Below, one piece after another: positions 1 through 7,430 of a stretch of 64,000 bases of DNA; position 1 is the stretch's first letter; the number at the start of each line of letters is the position of its first letter. This DNA is from Halomonas sp. 'Soap Lake #6'. GTDB lineage: Bacteria > Pseudomonadota > Gammaproteobacteria > Pseudomonadales > Halomonadaceae. A program made the position numbers and the translations under genes. Location: assembly GCF_003031405.1 (NCBI RefSeq), contig NZ_CP020469.1, positions 682,001 to 746,000 on the forward strand, written 5' to 3'. The notes beneath the pieces are model-generated. The model was given only the letters and a program-made list of their open reading frames with translations. It did no database searches and had not been told where the DNA came from.

Positions 1-817
1 GAAAGTCATCAGGCCGTTCAGGACTAATTTCACCGAAGGTAAACATGCTGGTTAAGGGCGCAATGCCGAGCTTGTCGATGTCTTTCCGTGCAAACAGCAT
101 TGCCTCTATCTCTGCGTGGGTGTTTTCACCGGGCTGGATGACAAATCGGTAGGCACCGCTGAGTGAAGGGCTATCCATCAGTGCGAGCAGTGTGAACGTG
201 CTGCTCTCTTTGTGCGGTTTGTAGAGCCAAAACTCACGGAAGGTGGGAAACTCCTCTCCCTTTGGGGAAGCGGTATCAATCGCTATCCCACGGGTGGATA
301 AACCGTAGACCTGTTCACTGCCAATCAAGCGGAAGTAGCTGGCACCCAGAAAAACGGCGAATTCGTCGGCATACTGGTCAGTATTAATTGGATAGTGCAA
401 GCGAAAGCCCGCATGGCCGCTGCCGGTTAGATCGTGTTCAAGCAGGCTGCTGGCCTCGCCATCGTAGTTAAAGTCATCGGTTGAAAAGGGCAGGGCAGAA
501 ATGTTGCTGCTATCAATAATGTTAATTTTGACTGGTGTTTGAAATAGAAAGCCACTATGGAAAAGCTGGAGAGAGAAAGGGCTTTCATCCTGCCAGTATG
601 CCCGCTCAGGGTTAAAGCGAATTTGTCGGTAGTCATCGTAGCTCAACTCCTGAAGCGTGCTGGGCAGCGAAACGTCAGGTGCTTGGTAGGGCGCCTCGGC
701 TAATGATTGAGCACGCTTGATGACTTGGTTGAATATCTCATCATCATTGGCAGTGGCATTAAGAGTGATTAAGCAACTTAATGACAATATCCACCTTGTG
801 GCCGGACAAGCATCCAT
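1..817 (-). CDS. opgG: Glucan biosynthesis protein OpgG/OpgD (MdoG), 5' part only
   Basis: Reading leftward from ATG 817 gives 272 open codons that run off the window edge, so the C-terminal half is missing. The product is a periplasmic protein of osmoregulated periplasmic glucan (OPG) synthesis, acting on the glucan backbone after export. The N-terminus has a short hydrophobic stretch (WILSLSCLITL) consistent with a signal peptide, then a mature start near ANDDEIFNQV. Family landmarks are YDDYRQIRFNPERAYW, ASYFRLIGSEQVYGLSTRGI, PTFREFWLYKP and LGIAPLTSMFTFGE, all typical of MdoG. An opgH glucosyltransferase gene would be expected downstream, outside the window. OpgG and OpgD are close paralogues, so the exact symbol is uncertain. 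The family call itself is secure. Confidence 0.88.
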   Translation of the reverse strand, partial: MDACPATRWILSLSCLITLNATANDDEIFNQVIKRAQSLAEAPYQAPDVSLPSTLQELSYDDYRQIRFNPERAYWQDESPFSLQLFHSGFLFQTPVKINIIDSSNISALPFSTDDFNYDGEASSLLEHDLTGSGHAGFRLHYPINTDQYADEFAVFLGASYFRLIGSEQVYGLSTRGIAIDTASPKGEEFPTFREFWLYKPHKESSTFTLLALMDSPSLSGAYRFVIQPGENTHAEIEAMLFARKDIDKLGIAPLTSMFTFGEISPERPDDF

Positions 818-1065
818 GAGCGAGTTCCTTTCGGTGACGGAAAAATAGAGCCAATAGAAACAGTATATGAAATATCTCAACAAAAGTTATACGCTTGTGT
901 GGTTGGGTATACATATTCATCGCTATTTTGATGTTTAACTCAGCATAAAAGTTAAAATAGTAATAGGCTCGATAGGTTGTCAGCCCAGTTCAGCACTACA
1001 TTACTTCCATGTCCTACCGTGCTTTTTGGTTAGGCAATCACTCTTCTCGGGCGATTGAGGTGCCA

Positions 1066-2664
1066 ATGCTTCGTCTTTTGTTTACTGCCTTTGCCCTGAA
1101 TTGTCTGCTTGTGGTGCCGTTGTGGTGGCGTTTTGGCGAGATAGGCTCACCACTCATTGCCTGGGAAGCGTGGGTAATCGCAGCCGCTATGCGGCTTATT
1201 CCGCCAAGTCTCCCACGTCGCTTGCTAACGGTGATGGTTATTTTATGGCTGTTATTGGTAACGGCTGCCAATCTTGGCGATGCTGCTACCCATGCGGCTT
1301 TTGGTCGATCGTTGAACCTCTATTTAGATCTGCCGCTGGTGCGCGCTGTTTACCACCTTCTGGTAGGTAATGTAGGCCAACTGGCAGCGGTTTTCCTGAT
1401 GCTATTAGCTGTTTTGTTGGCACTAGCCACTCTATGGGGCCTTGTGAAGTTGCTGTTACCGGCTGCGCATTTATCGTTAAGGAGCCCTCAAGGTAGTGTG
1501 GCGATACTGCTTCTTGGCACGGCAATGCTCTTCACTCTGCTTGAAGCGAATGGCAACCGGCTGGTACCTCAGTCAACGCTCCCTGCGGTGAACACCACGC
1601 GCTTTCAGTGGGAGCAGGTTGTGGCTACCCACTATGCGCGTCATGCGTTTAGTGAGCAGCTCGAAACCTCTCCCATTAGCGCAAAACCACTACCTGGCCT
1701 TGAAGGGCGTAATGTTCTTTTAACCTTTATCGAGTCTTACGGTATCTCGGCGATTGATAATCCCCGCTATAGCGGACAGATTTTGCCAACACTTATGGAG
1801 ATAGAGCATCGGCTGGCCGACCGTGACCTCCACGTTGTATCGGGGTTGCTGGAGGCGCCTATACGTGGTGGTCAGTCATGGCTGGCACATGCGACGGTGC
1901 TCAGCGGGCGATGGATTGATAACCAATTGTGGTATCGGCTAATGCTGGAGAGTGGTCATTCCACCCTGGTTGATGATTTTCGTTCGACGGGGCAGCGCAC
2001 GCTCAGTGTAATGCCCGCGATTACGTTGGCATGGCCTGAAGGGGAGGCCTATGGTTTTGATACAATAGCGGCTGCGAAGGATATTCCTTACGCAGGTCCG
2101 CCGCTGCACTGGGTGACTATGCCTGATCAATTTACCCTCGACTACACCCAGCGGCATCTTCTGAGGGAAAGCCCAGTATTCGCTCAGTTAGCACTCATTT
2201 CAAGCCATGCCCCTTGGACGCCTATTCTACCGGTATTGGAAAACTGGGCGATGATAGGGGATGGCCGCATTTTTGCACCTTGGGAGCATGCAGGCGACCC
2301 ACCAGAGGTTGTTTGGCGAGATATAGAGCGTATTCGTGACCATTACGCCTGGTCGGTAGACTACTCTGTAAAAGTTACTGGCCGCTGGGCCGAGAGGGTT
2401 GTGGATGATAATACGCTACTGATTATACTGGGTGACCATCAGGCTGCACCGTTGATTACCGGTGAAAATGCCAGTGCTGCGGTACCCGTACATATTATTA
2501 GTGGAGATCCGGCGCTATTAGCACCATTTCGTGCACGTGGTTTTATCGATGGCATGCTGCCAGTCTTGGAGAATACTGAGCGTGCTTCAAAAATGAGCCA
2601 GCTGCGCCACTGGTTACAGGAAGATTTTGGCCCTTCGGCCACACAAACAAGGATGGCACCATGA
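1066..2664 (+). CDS. Membrane alkaline-phosphatase-superfamily (sulfatase-like) protein
   Basis: A 532-residue inner-membrane protein. Four to five hydrophobic segments fill the first ~190 residues, followed by a periplasmic domain of the alkaline-phosphatase/sulfatase superfamily. Visible landmarks are NVLLTFIESYG (first metal-site strand), GGQSWLAHATVLSG (likely Ser/Thr nucleophile region) and LLIILGDHQAAP (distal Asp-His metal ligands). Relatives include phosphoglycerol and phosphoethanolamine transferases. I chose ATG 1066 because GAGGTG lies 6 bases upstream and the hydrophobic N-terminus begins at once; an in-frame ATG at 1009 has no good ribosome site. The gene is divergent from opgG and overlaps manC by 4 bases (ATGA). 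Decoration of periplasmic glucans or a surface polysaccharide is a reasonable inference from the neighbours, but the substrate is unknown. Confidence 0.72.
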   Translation: MLRLLFTAFALNCLLVVPLWWRFGEIGSPLIAWEAWVIAAAMRLIPPSLPRRLLTVMVILWLLLVTAANLGDAATHAAFGRSLNLYLDLPLVRAVYHLLVGNVGQLAAVFLMLLAVLLALATLWGLVKLLLPAAHLSLRSPQGSVAILLLGTAMLFTLLEANGNRLVPQSTLPAVNTTRFQWEQVVATHYARHAFSEQLETSPISAKPLPGLEGRNVLLTFIESYGISAIDNPRYSGQILPTLMEIEHRLADRDLHVVSGLLEAPIRGGQSWLAHATVLSGRWIDNQLWYRLMLESGHSTLVDDFRSTGQRTLSVMPAITLAWPEGEAYGFDTIAAAKDIPYAGPPLHWVTMPDQFTLDYTQRHLLRESPVFAQLALISSHAPWTPILPVLENWAMIGDGRIFAPWEHAGDPPEVVWRDIERIRDHYAWSVDYSVKVTGRWAERVVDDNTLLIILGDHQAAPLITGENASAAVPVHIISGDPALLAPFRARGFIDGMLPVLENTERASKMSQLRHWLQEDFGPSATQTRMAP

Positions 2665-4070
2665 TCCAGCCGGTTATCCTCAGCGGTGGAAGTGGTACAC
2701 GGCTATGGCCGCTCTCCCGGGAGCAGATGCCCAAACAGTTTTTGCGCTTAACCTCCTCGCAGAGCTTACTACAGCAAACATTGGCCCGTTTGGAAGGCTT
2801 GGAGTCGTTACCGCCTATTTTGATGGGGCACCATGCCCACCGTTTTTTAATGGCAGAGCAACTTCGGGAAAGCGGCTATGCAGGCTCGCTTGTGCTTGAG
2901 CCTGAAGGGCGCAATACCGCTCCAGCGATTGCCTGTGCTGCGCTAATCGCACGCCAAGCGGGAGATGATCCGCTACTTCTAGTACTTCCTGCTGATCATG
3001 TTATTGGAGATCTTAACGCCTTTTATAGCAGTGTTCGCACTGCAGTCCCCCTTGCAGAGGCAGGTTATCTGGTCACCTTTGGGGTTGTGCCTAGCTACCC
3101 GGAAACAGGCTATGGCTATATCGCCTGCGGTAGCCTGTTAGGCGGAGGGCACCATATAGCAGCGTTTATTGAGAAACCTTGTGTTGAGCATGCGCGAGAG
3201 ATGCTAGAGGCAGGCAATACCTTGTGGAATAGCGGTATGTTTTTACTGCGGGCTTCCAGCTATCTTGAACAGCTGGAGGTATTGCAACCAGCTATGTTGA
3301 GTGCCTGTGAGGCGGCTGTTCTGCAATCTCATCGTGATTTGGATTTTTTACGGTTGGGCGAAGAGGCCTTTCTCAGCTGTTCAAGTGAATCGATTGATTA
3401 CGCTGTAATGGAGCACTGCGAACATGCGGCGGTTGTGCCATTAGATGCACAGTGGAGCGATATTGGCAGTTTTGATGCGCTGTGGGCGACCCTGCCCACC
3501 GATGCAGCTGGCAACGTTGTACAGGGGGACGGTGTACTACGTGATACTCACCGCTCCTTAGTGATAGCCGAGTACCGTTTAGTGGCTACCCTTGGCGTGG
3601 AAGATTTAGTGGTGGTTGAAACCCCTGACAGCGTACTGGTCGCACACCGTGATTATGCCCAGCAGGTAAAACACCTAGTGGCAACACTGTCAGAAGCTGG
3701 CCGTGGTGAGGTTAATACGGCGGCACAGGTACATCGTCCATGGGGCAGCTTCCAAGCCATGGATAGTGGTGAGCGCTATCAGGTAAAGCATATCACTGTG
3801 AAACCCGGCGGGCGGCTGTCACTACAGCGCCATCACCATCGAGCCGAGCACTGGGTAGTAGTGAGCGGCACTGCACAAGTCACCATCAATGAGCGCACCT
3901 TCTTGGTCAGTGAGAACCAGTCCACTTATATTCCCATTGGCGTGCCGCATCGCTTAGAAAACCTCGGAAAGATTCCCTTGGAACTGATCGAAGTGCAGTC
4001 GGGTAGCTATTTAGGGGAGGATGACATCGAGCGCCTGGACGACGTATATGCCCGACACAGTGATGAGTAG
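2661..4070 (+). CDS. manC: Mannose-1-phosphate guanylyltransferase / mannose-6-phosphate isomerase
   Basis: A bifunctional cytosolic enzyme (ManC/AlgA/XanB type, 469 aa, normal length) that makes mannose-6-phosphate from fructose-6-phosphate and GDP-mannose from mannose-1-phosphate and GTP. Residues 9-20 carry the nucleotidyltransferase signature GGSGTRLWPLSR, followed by PKQFL. NTAPAIACAAL, FIEKP and LWNSGMFL are further sugar-nucleotidyltransferase motifs. The last ~120 residues form a cupin isomerase domain with RPWGSF, a histidine-rich metal site (QRHHHRAEHWVVVSG) and YIPIGVPHRLEN. Its start overlaps the stop of the upstream sulfatase-like gene, so the two are probably co-translated. GDP-mannose feeds exopolysaccharide or LPS synthesis. 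No phosphomannomutase gene is adjacent. algA would be an equally valid symbol. Confidence 0.93.
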   Translation: MIQPVILSGGSGTRLWPLSREQMPKQFLRLTSSQSLLQQTLARLEGLESLPPILMGHHAHRFLMAEQLRESGYAGSLVLEPEGRNTAPAIACAALIARQAGDDPLLLVLPADHVIGDLNAFYSSVRTAVPLAEAGYLVTFGVVPSYPETGYGYIACGSLLGGGHHIAAFIEKPCVEHAREMLEAGNTLWNSGMFLLRASSYLEQLEVLQPAMLSACEAAVLQSHRDLDFLRLGEEAFLSCSSESIDYAVMEHCEHAAVVPLDAQWSDIGSFDALWATLPTDAAGNVVQGDGVLRDTHRSLVIAEYRLVATLGVEDLVVVETPDSVLVAHRDYAQQVKHLVATLSEAGRGEVNTAAQVHRPWGSFQAMDSGERYQVKHITVKPGGRLSLQRHHHRAEHWVVVSGTAQVTINERTFLVSENQSTYIPIGVPHRLENLGKIPLELIEVQSGSYLGEDDIERLDDVYARHSDE

Positions 4071-4157
4071 GGTGGAATAAACCACCCTATTCTCTACCGC
4101 TATTTATGTTTTTTTCTTGTACTACTCATGCTTTTTCGCGTGTTATTTCACCAGGGG

Positions 4158-4277
4158 CTAACTCATCAAGTACTAACTCATTAAGTACTAACTCATCAAG
4201 TGCTAGCTCATCAAGTGCTAGCTCATCAAGTGCTAGCTCATCAAGTGCTAGCTCATCAAGTACTAGTTCACCAGATG
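4158..4277. repeat. 15-bp tandem array, eight units
   Basis: Eight head-to-tail 15-bp units start at 4158, 4173, 4188, 4203, 4218, 4233, 4248 and 4263. The central units read CTAGCTCATCAAGTG exactly; the first three read CTAACTCAT(C/T)AAGT(A/G); the last is degenerate. The array lies between manC and a convergent small membrane protein gene, outside any plausible ORF. Some units contain in-frame stops. Related arrays occur at four other intergenic sites in this window. Confidence 0.93.
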
Positions 4278-4320
4278 GCACCTAATCACGGGTGCTATCA
4301 AAGCCAGTTGTAAGGGCTAG

Positions 4321-4671
4321 CTACCAGAGCCAGCTACCAGGGCGAGCTGGTGGTTCACCTTTGCGTACGGCTAGCCAGCCAAGAATGCAGCGTACACCCA
4401 GCCAGACTACCAAAAGCGGCCACAGCAAGGTGCCTACTAACATCAGGCTAAGGGTGAATGTGACAATAAAGTAGAGACTGCCAATCCAGAAGGTGCGAAT
4501 TAGATAGCGGTAGTGGGGCTGTAGCCAAGGGGCGGCTTCTTTGCGGTAGACATAGGCGATGATAATGCCAATCAGCATGGTGATATTGGCGGTAACCAAG
4601 CCAGCTAAGTAGAGTGCATAAATAATTTGCGGCGGTCGAGTATCCTCTTTAGGGATATAGCGCTGGGTCAT
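4321..4671 (-). CDS. Small DUF4870-like membrane protein
   Basis: A 116-residue protein with three hydrophobic segments, about residues 20-42, 55-75 and 72-95. A central block AYVYRKEAAPWLQPHYRY is followed by RTFWIGSLYF. It is a clear paralogue of the 145-residue protein at 5629-6066, which shares IIAYVYR, HYRY and RTFWIG and a matching tail ending in SWL(W/L). The layout resembles the DUF4870 family of small inner-membrane proteins, but I cannot confirm the family. It is the last of three minus-strand genes (5629-6066, lpxL-type, this one) and starts 18 bases after the acyltransferase stop. No function is known. Confidence 0.72.
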   Translation of the reverse strand: MTQRYIPKEDTRPPQIIYALYLAGLVTANITMLIGIIIAYVYRKEAAPWLQPHYRYLIRTFWIGSLYFIVTFTLSLMLVGTLLWPLLVVWLGVRCILGWLAVRKGEPPARPGSWLW

Positions 4672-4689
4672 AGATTACCTCGTTAACAT

Positions 4690-5625
4690 TCAGTAGAGCC
4701 GGAAGTCGTTGGCGTTAGCAAGCCCTTGCTGCTCTTCTATTACCTTGCGATAGCGCTTGTATTCCCACTGATATTGAGCTGGTTCCAGAGCAATCGACGC
4801 TTCTACACTTGCGTTTACACCGGTGGCAGAGATTACGTCATCAGCGCTGTACACACGCTCATCAGCATCGAGAAAGTGAATTTCAAACCCCTTTCCAGGG
4901 ATCCGTAATGCCACCCCTGTAACTACCCTCGACTGGGTGCGGGCCACCAACTTGGGTAGCAGGGTCGCGGTATAAGCCTCACGCCCAAAAAAAGGCGCAA
5001 ATACACCACTGCCCCAGGCAGGTTCCTGGTCAGGTAGGATACCAATAGCTTCGCTTCGCTTAAGTGCTTTTAGTAGCGCAGCCACACCACGGGGGTTAGT
5101 AGGCACTAAGCTTGCTCCCATGCGTTCACGGCCATGGCGGGTGACTGACTCTAAATCAGCAATTTTTGGCGGTTCGTACATGGCGGTGAAAGGAAAGTGG
5201 CTTGATAGCCAGAAATTAAGCACTTCCCAGTTGCCAAAGTGTGGGGCCAGCACAATAACGCCGCGGCCTTCAGCCCGGGCACTATCCAATTTGTCACGGC
5301 CATGAACCGACAGGATGCTCGCTTGAACCTTTTCCGGCGCTGCCATCCAGGCATAGCCCAGCTCCAGCATAGTCGCTGCTGAGTGCTTTAAGCTCTGTTT
5401 GGCGAGTATGTTACGCTCGTTTTTAGTGGCATTTGGGTAAACAACGCCAAGGTTGATATTGGTTATCTGGCGTTCTCGTTTACTAAAGTAATACACAAGC
5501 GGGCCCAGCAGGGCAGCGAACCGCCACAGTCTGGCGATCGGCCAATGGGAGAGTGATTTCCAAAGCTTGGCGATAGCGCTTGCTCGGGAAACACGCTTGC
5601 GCGTGGGGGGAGCTTCTTGGGTCAT
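4690..5625 (-). CDS. lpxL: Lipid A biosynthesis acyltransferase (LpxL/HtrB type)
   Basis: A 311-residue membrane-associated acyltransferase of the lysophospholipid/lipid A acyltransferase family. It transfers a secondary acyl chain, normally from acyl-ACP, to a Kdo2-lipid IVA-type acceptor at the inner face of the cytoplasmic membrane. The catalytic HX4E motif is visible as H129-F-G-N-W-E134. It is preceded by a hydrophobic N-terminal anchor (about residues 30-48) and followed by GILPDQEPAWGSGVFAPFFG, the usual D-Q block, and the C-terminal QYQWEYKRYR signature. It lies between two paralogous small membrane proteins, with gaps of only 3 and 18 bases, so the three are probably one transcript. 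Whether it is the lauroyl (LpxL) or myristoyl (LpxM) enzyme cannot be settled from sequence alone. Confidence 0.88.
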   Translation of the reverse strand: MTQEAPPTRKRVSRASAIAKLWKSLSHWPIARLWRFAALLGPLVYYFSKRERQITNINLGVVYPNATKNERNILAKQSLKHSAATMLELGYAWMAAPEKVQASILSVHGRDKLDSARAEGRGVIVLAPHFGNWEVLNFWLSSHFPFTAMYEPPKIADLESVTRHGRERMGASLVPTNPRGVAALLKALKRSEAIGILPDQEPAWGSGVFAPFFGREAYTATLLPKLVARTQSRVVTGVALRIPGKGFEIHFLDADERVYSADDVISATGVNASVEASIALEPAQYQWEYKRYRKVIEEQQGLANANDFRLY

Positions 5626-5628
5626 ACC

Positions 5629-6066
5629 TTAAAGTAGCCAGCTGTCCACATTGGAGGGTGCGCGTTTTTCCTGCAGACCTTTAAAGCCTTTTACACAGCG
5701 CACGATAAACCATACCGCTAGTGCTAGCAGTAGTGGGAAGCCAATCAGTATGAGTGTCAGTATCGTAGCCACGCTACCGTAAAGCAGGCCGATCCAAAAA
5801 GTACGCACCTGATAGCGGTAGTGCTCATCCAGCCAAGCAGGGCCTTTACCGCGGTACACATAAGCAATAATGACACCGATAATTGCGGTAAACCCCACCA
5901 CGAAGCTGGCTAAGTAGAGAGCGTAAATAACCATGGCCATTGTGGTATCAGGCTGTGGTGACACTTCATTGGCTGGCTGTTCGTGAGACGTTTGATCTGC
6001 ACTTGTTTTACTGCTAATCACTTCGCCCTCAATTGGCGCATCATTTGCGTTGTCGCGCATGACCAA
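5629..6066 (-). CDS. Small DUF4870-like membrane protein, paralogue of 4321-4671
   Basis: A 145-residue protein with a hydrophilic N-terminal extension of about 40 residues rich in E, S, T and P, then three hydrophobic segments. The conserved core reads ALYLASFVVGFTAIIGVIIA, followed by YVYRGKGPAWLDEHYRYQ and RTFWIGLLYG. The core aligns with the neighbour at 4321-4671, showing a gene duplication on either side of the acyltransferase gene. Its stop lies 3 bases before the lpxL-type start, which suggests coupled expression. Function is unknown; a role with the acyltransferase is suggested only by position. Confidence 0.72.
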   Translation of the reverse strand: MVMRDNANDAPIEGEVISSKTSADQTSHEQPANEVSPQPDTTMAMVIYALYLASFVVGFTAIIGVIIAYVYRGKGPAWLDEHYRYQVRTFWIGLLYGSVATILTLILIGFPLLLALAVWFIVRCVKGFKGLQEKRAPSNVDSWLL

Positions 6067-6164
6067 TCCTTATCTGTATTCGATATAACAAGCTGTTGTA
6101 CAACATAGCGCCCTACGGGCACTGTTTAAGCACACTATGATAGCGTGGTAAACGGAGCATCGCA

Positions 6165-6569
6165 TTAATAGACGCTAGTTGGCTGCTCACGGACAGAGGG
6201 GCGGCAAATTTCCAGTAAGTTGCCATCCGGGTCGCGTAGATAAATTGACTCAATGGGACCATTGGCGCCCTGGCGTGCCACCGGGCCTAGCTCGACATCA
6301 ATCGCCAATGCATCTAGATGATGCTTAAACTCATCCAATGGCAATTGGCAGCGTAGGCATAAGTCGAGGCTGCCAGGTGTCGGTGTGGCTGACACGGGAG
6401 CGATGTCAGTATCTGTTTGGTGCAGCCGTAGGGCGGTATCGCCAAGCATCAAATCTACCCGCTGGGCATCCCGGTAACGCACATCCAGCCCCAGCACGCG
6501 GGAGTAAAAATCTACTGCGCGACCCATATCGGTCACTGTCACCACAAGATGATCTAAACCTGTGAGCAT
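6165..6569 (-). CDS. VOC-family (glyoxalase/dioxygenase fold) protein
   Basis: A 134-residue single-module vicinal-oxygen-chelate protein. It opens with LDHLVVTVTDM (first metal His at residue 7) and RAVDFYSRVLGLDV, has LRLHQTD mid-protein, and ends with YLRDPDGNLLEICR, which supplies the C-terminal metal Glu. I chose ATG 6569 because GGAAGG lies just upstream. A longer in-frame start at 6599 would add ten residues before the fold and has no support. The family includes glyoxalase I, fosfomycin-resistance and extradiol enzymes, and this short form does not reveal the substrate. It is divergent from the methyltransferase gene at 6612, sharing a gap of only 42 bases. Confidence 0.82.
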   Translation of the reverse strand: MLTGLDHLVVTVTDMGRAVDFYSRVLGLDVRYRDAQRVDLMLGDTALRLHQTDTDIAPVSATPTPGSLDLCLRCQLPLDEFKHHLDALAIDVELGPVARQGANGPIESIYLRDPDGNLLEICRPSVREQPTSVY

Positions 6570-6611
6570 GCCACCTTCCTTAATACAAACGTAAGACAAG
6601 AGAATACGATA

Positions 6612-7247
6612 ATGCGACGTTGCCCGTTATGCAGTACGCCTGACCCTGCGCTTTATCACCAAGACTGTCGTCGTGACTATTACCAGTGTGCCACGTGTGT
6701 GCTGGTGTTTGTGCCTACTGAGCAGCATTTAACGGCAGCAGAAGAAAAAAATGAGTACGACCAGCACCAGAATTCGCCGCATGATACGGGATATCGACAT
6801 TTTCTGGGGCGTTTATTTGATCCGCTAGTGGCAAAGCTGCCGCCAGGCGCCCGTGGGCTGGACTTTGGCTCAGGCCCAGGTCCGACACTTTCGGTGATGT
6901 TTGAAGAGGCCGGACATGTCATGGACGTTTATGATATTTACTACGCACCTCACGAGGAAGTGCTAAATCGCCACTATGATTTTATTACCGCCACCGAAGT
7001 GATGGAGCATCTCTCCGCTCCTGGCGTAGTGCTTGCACAGCTGGCCGCAAAACTTACGCCGGGTGGCTACCTTGGGCTGATGACAAAACGGGTGACTACC
7101 CGGGAGGCTTTTAGTCGCTGGCACTATATTAATGACCCGACGCATGTATGTTTTTTTAGCGAGGCGACGTTTTACTGGTGGGCTGATCAACAAGGCTTTT
7201 CAGTGGAATTTCCTGGCAATGACACAGTAATTTGTAGAAAGCACTAA
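6612..7247 (+). CDS. Class I SAM-dependent methyltransferase with N-terminal Cys-rich head
   Basis: A 211-residue protein. Five cysteines in the first 30 residues (C4, C7, C19, C26, C29) form a probable zinc ribbon (CPLC ... CATC). A Rossmann-type methyltransferase fold follows, with motif I as LDFGSGPGPTLS near residue 80, the acidic strand VYDIYY, and YDFITATEVMEHL (post-motif II). Residues 170 onward (HYINDPTHVCFFSEATFYWW) match the common methyltransferase-11/23 pattern in which a DPTHV segment follows the core. Substrate unknown. It is transcribed divergently from the VOC gene. Confidence 0.82.
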   Translation: MRRCPLCSTPDPALYHQDCRRDYYQCATCVLVFVPTEQHLTAAEEKNEYDQHQNSPHDTGYRHFLGRLFDPLVAKLPPGARGLDFGSGPGPTLSVMFEEAGHVMDVYDIYYAPHEEVLNRHYDFITATEVMEHLSAPGVVLAQLAAKLTPGGYLGLMTKRVTTREAFSRWHYINDPTHVCFFSEATFYWWADQQGFSVEFPGNDTVICRKH

Positions 7248-7274
7248 TTTATATATCAAGGCTGTGAAAAAGCA

Positions 7275-7303
7275 TTGACTTTATGACATTGAAAGCAATA
7301 ATT
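7275..7303 (+). promoter_or_regulatory. Candidate sigma70 promoter for the MFS gene
   Basis: TTGACT at 7275-7280 and ATAATT at 7298-7303 are spaced 17 bases apart, about 130 bases before the MFS start. Pattern match only. Confidence 0.35.
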
Positions 7304-7430
7304 GCGCGCCCGTTTTCTGCCTGCCTGATGCGATGTGCGGGCTTGAGATAGGCGTGCTAACGGCTAACCACATGTTGTTCGGGCTATTCGTTATTCGGGC
7401 CACCCTTTATTCAGGCAAGGTGAGGTATAC

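Noticed and set aside
1009..1065. Longer N-terminus of the sulfatase-like protein from ATG 1009
   Set aside because: No Shine-Dalgarno, while ATG 1066 has GAGGTG and begins directly with the hydrophobic span.
4158..4277. CRISPR array
   Set aside because: Units are directly adjacent with no spacers, and no cas genes are present.
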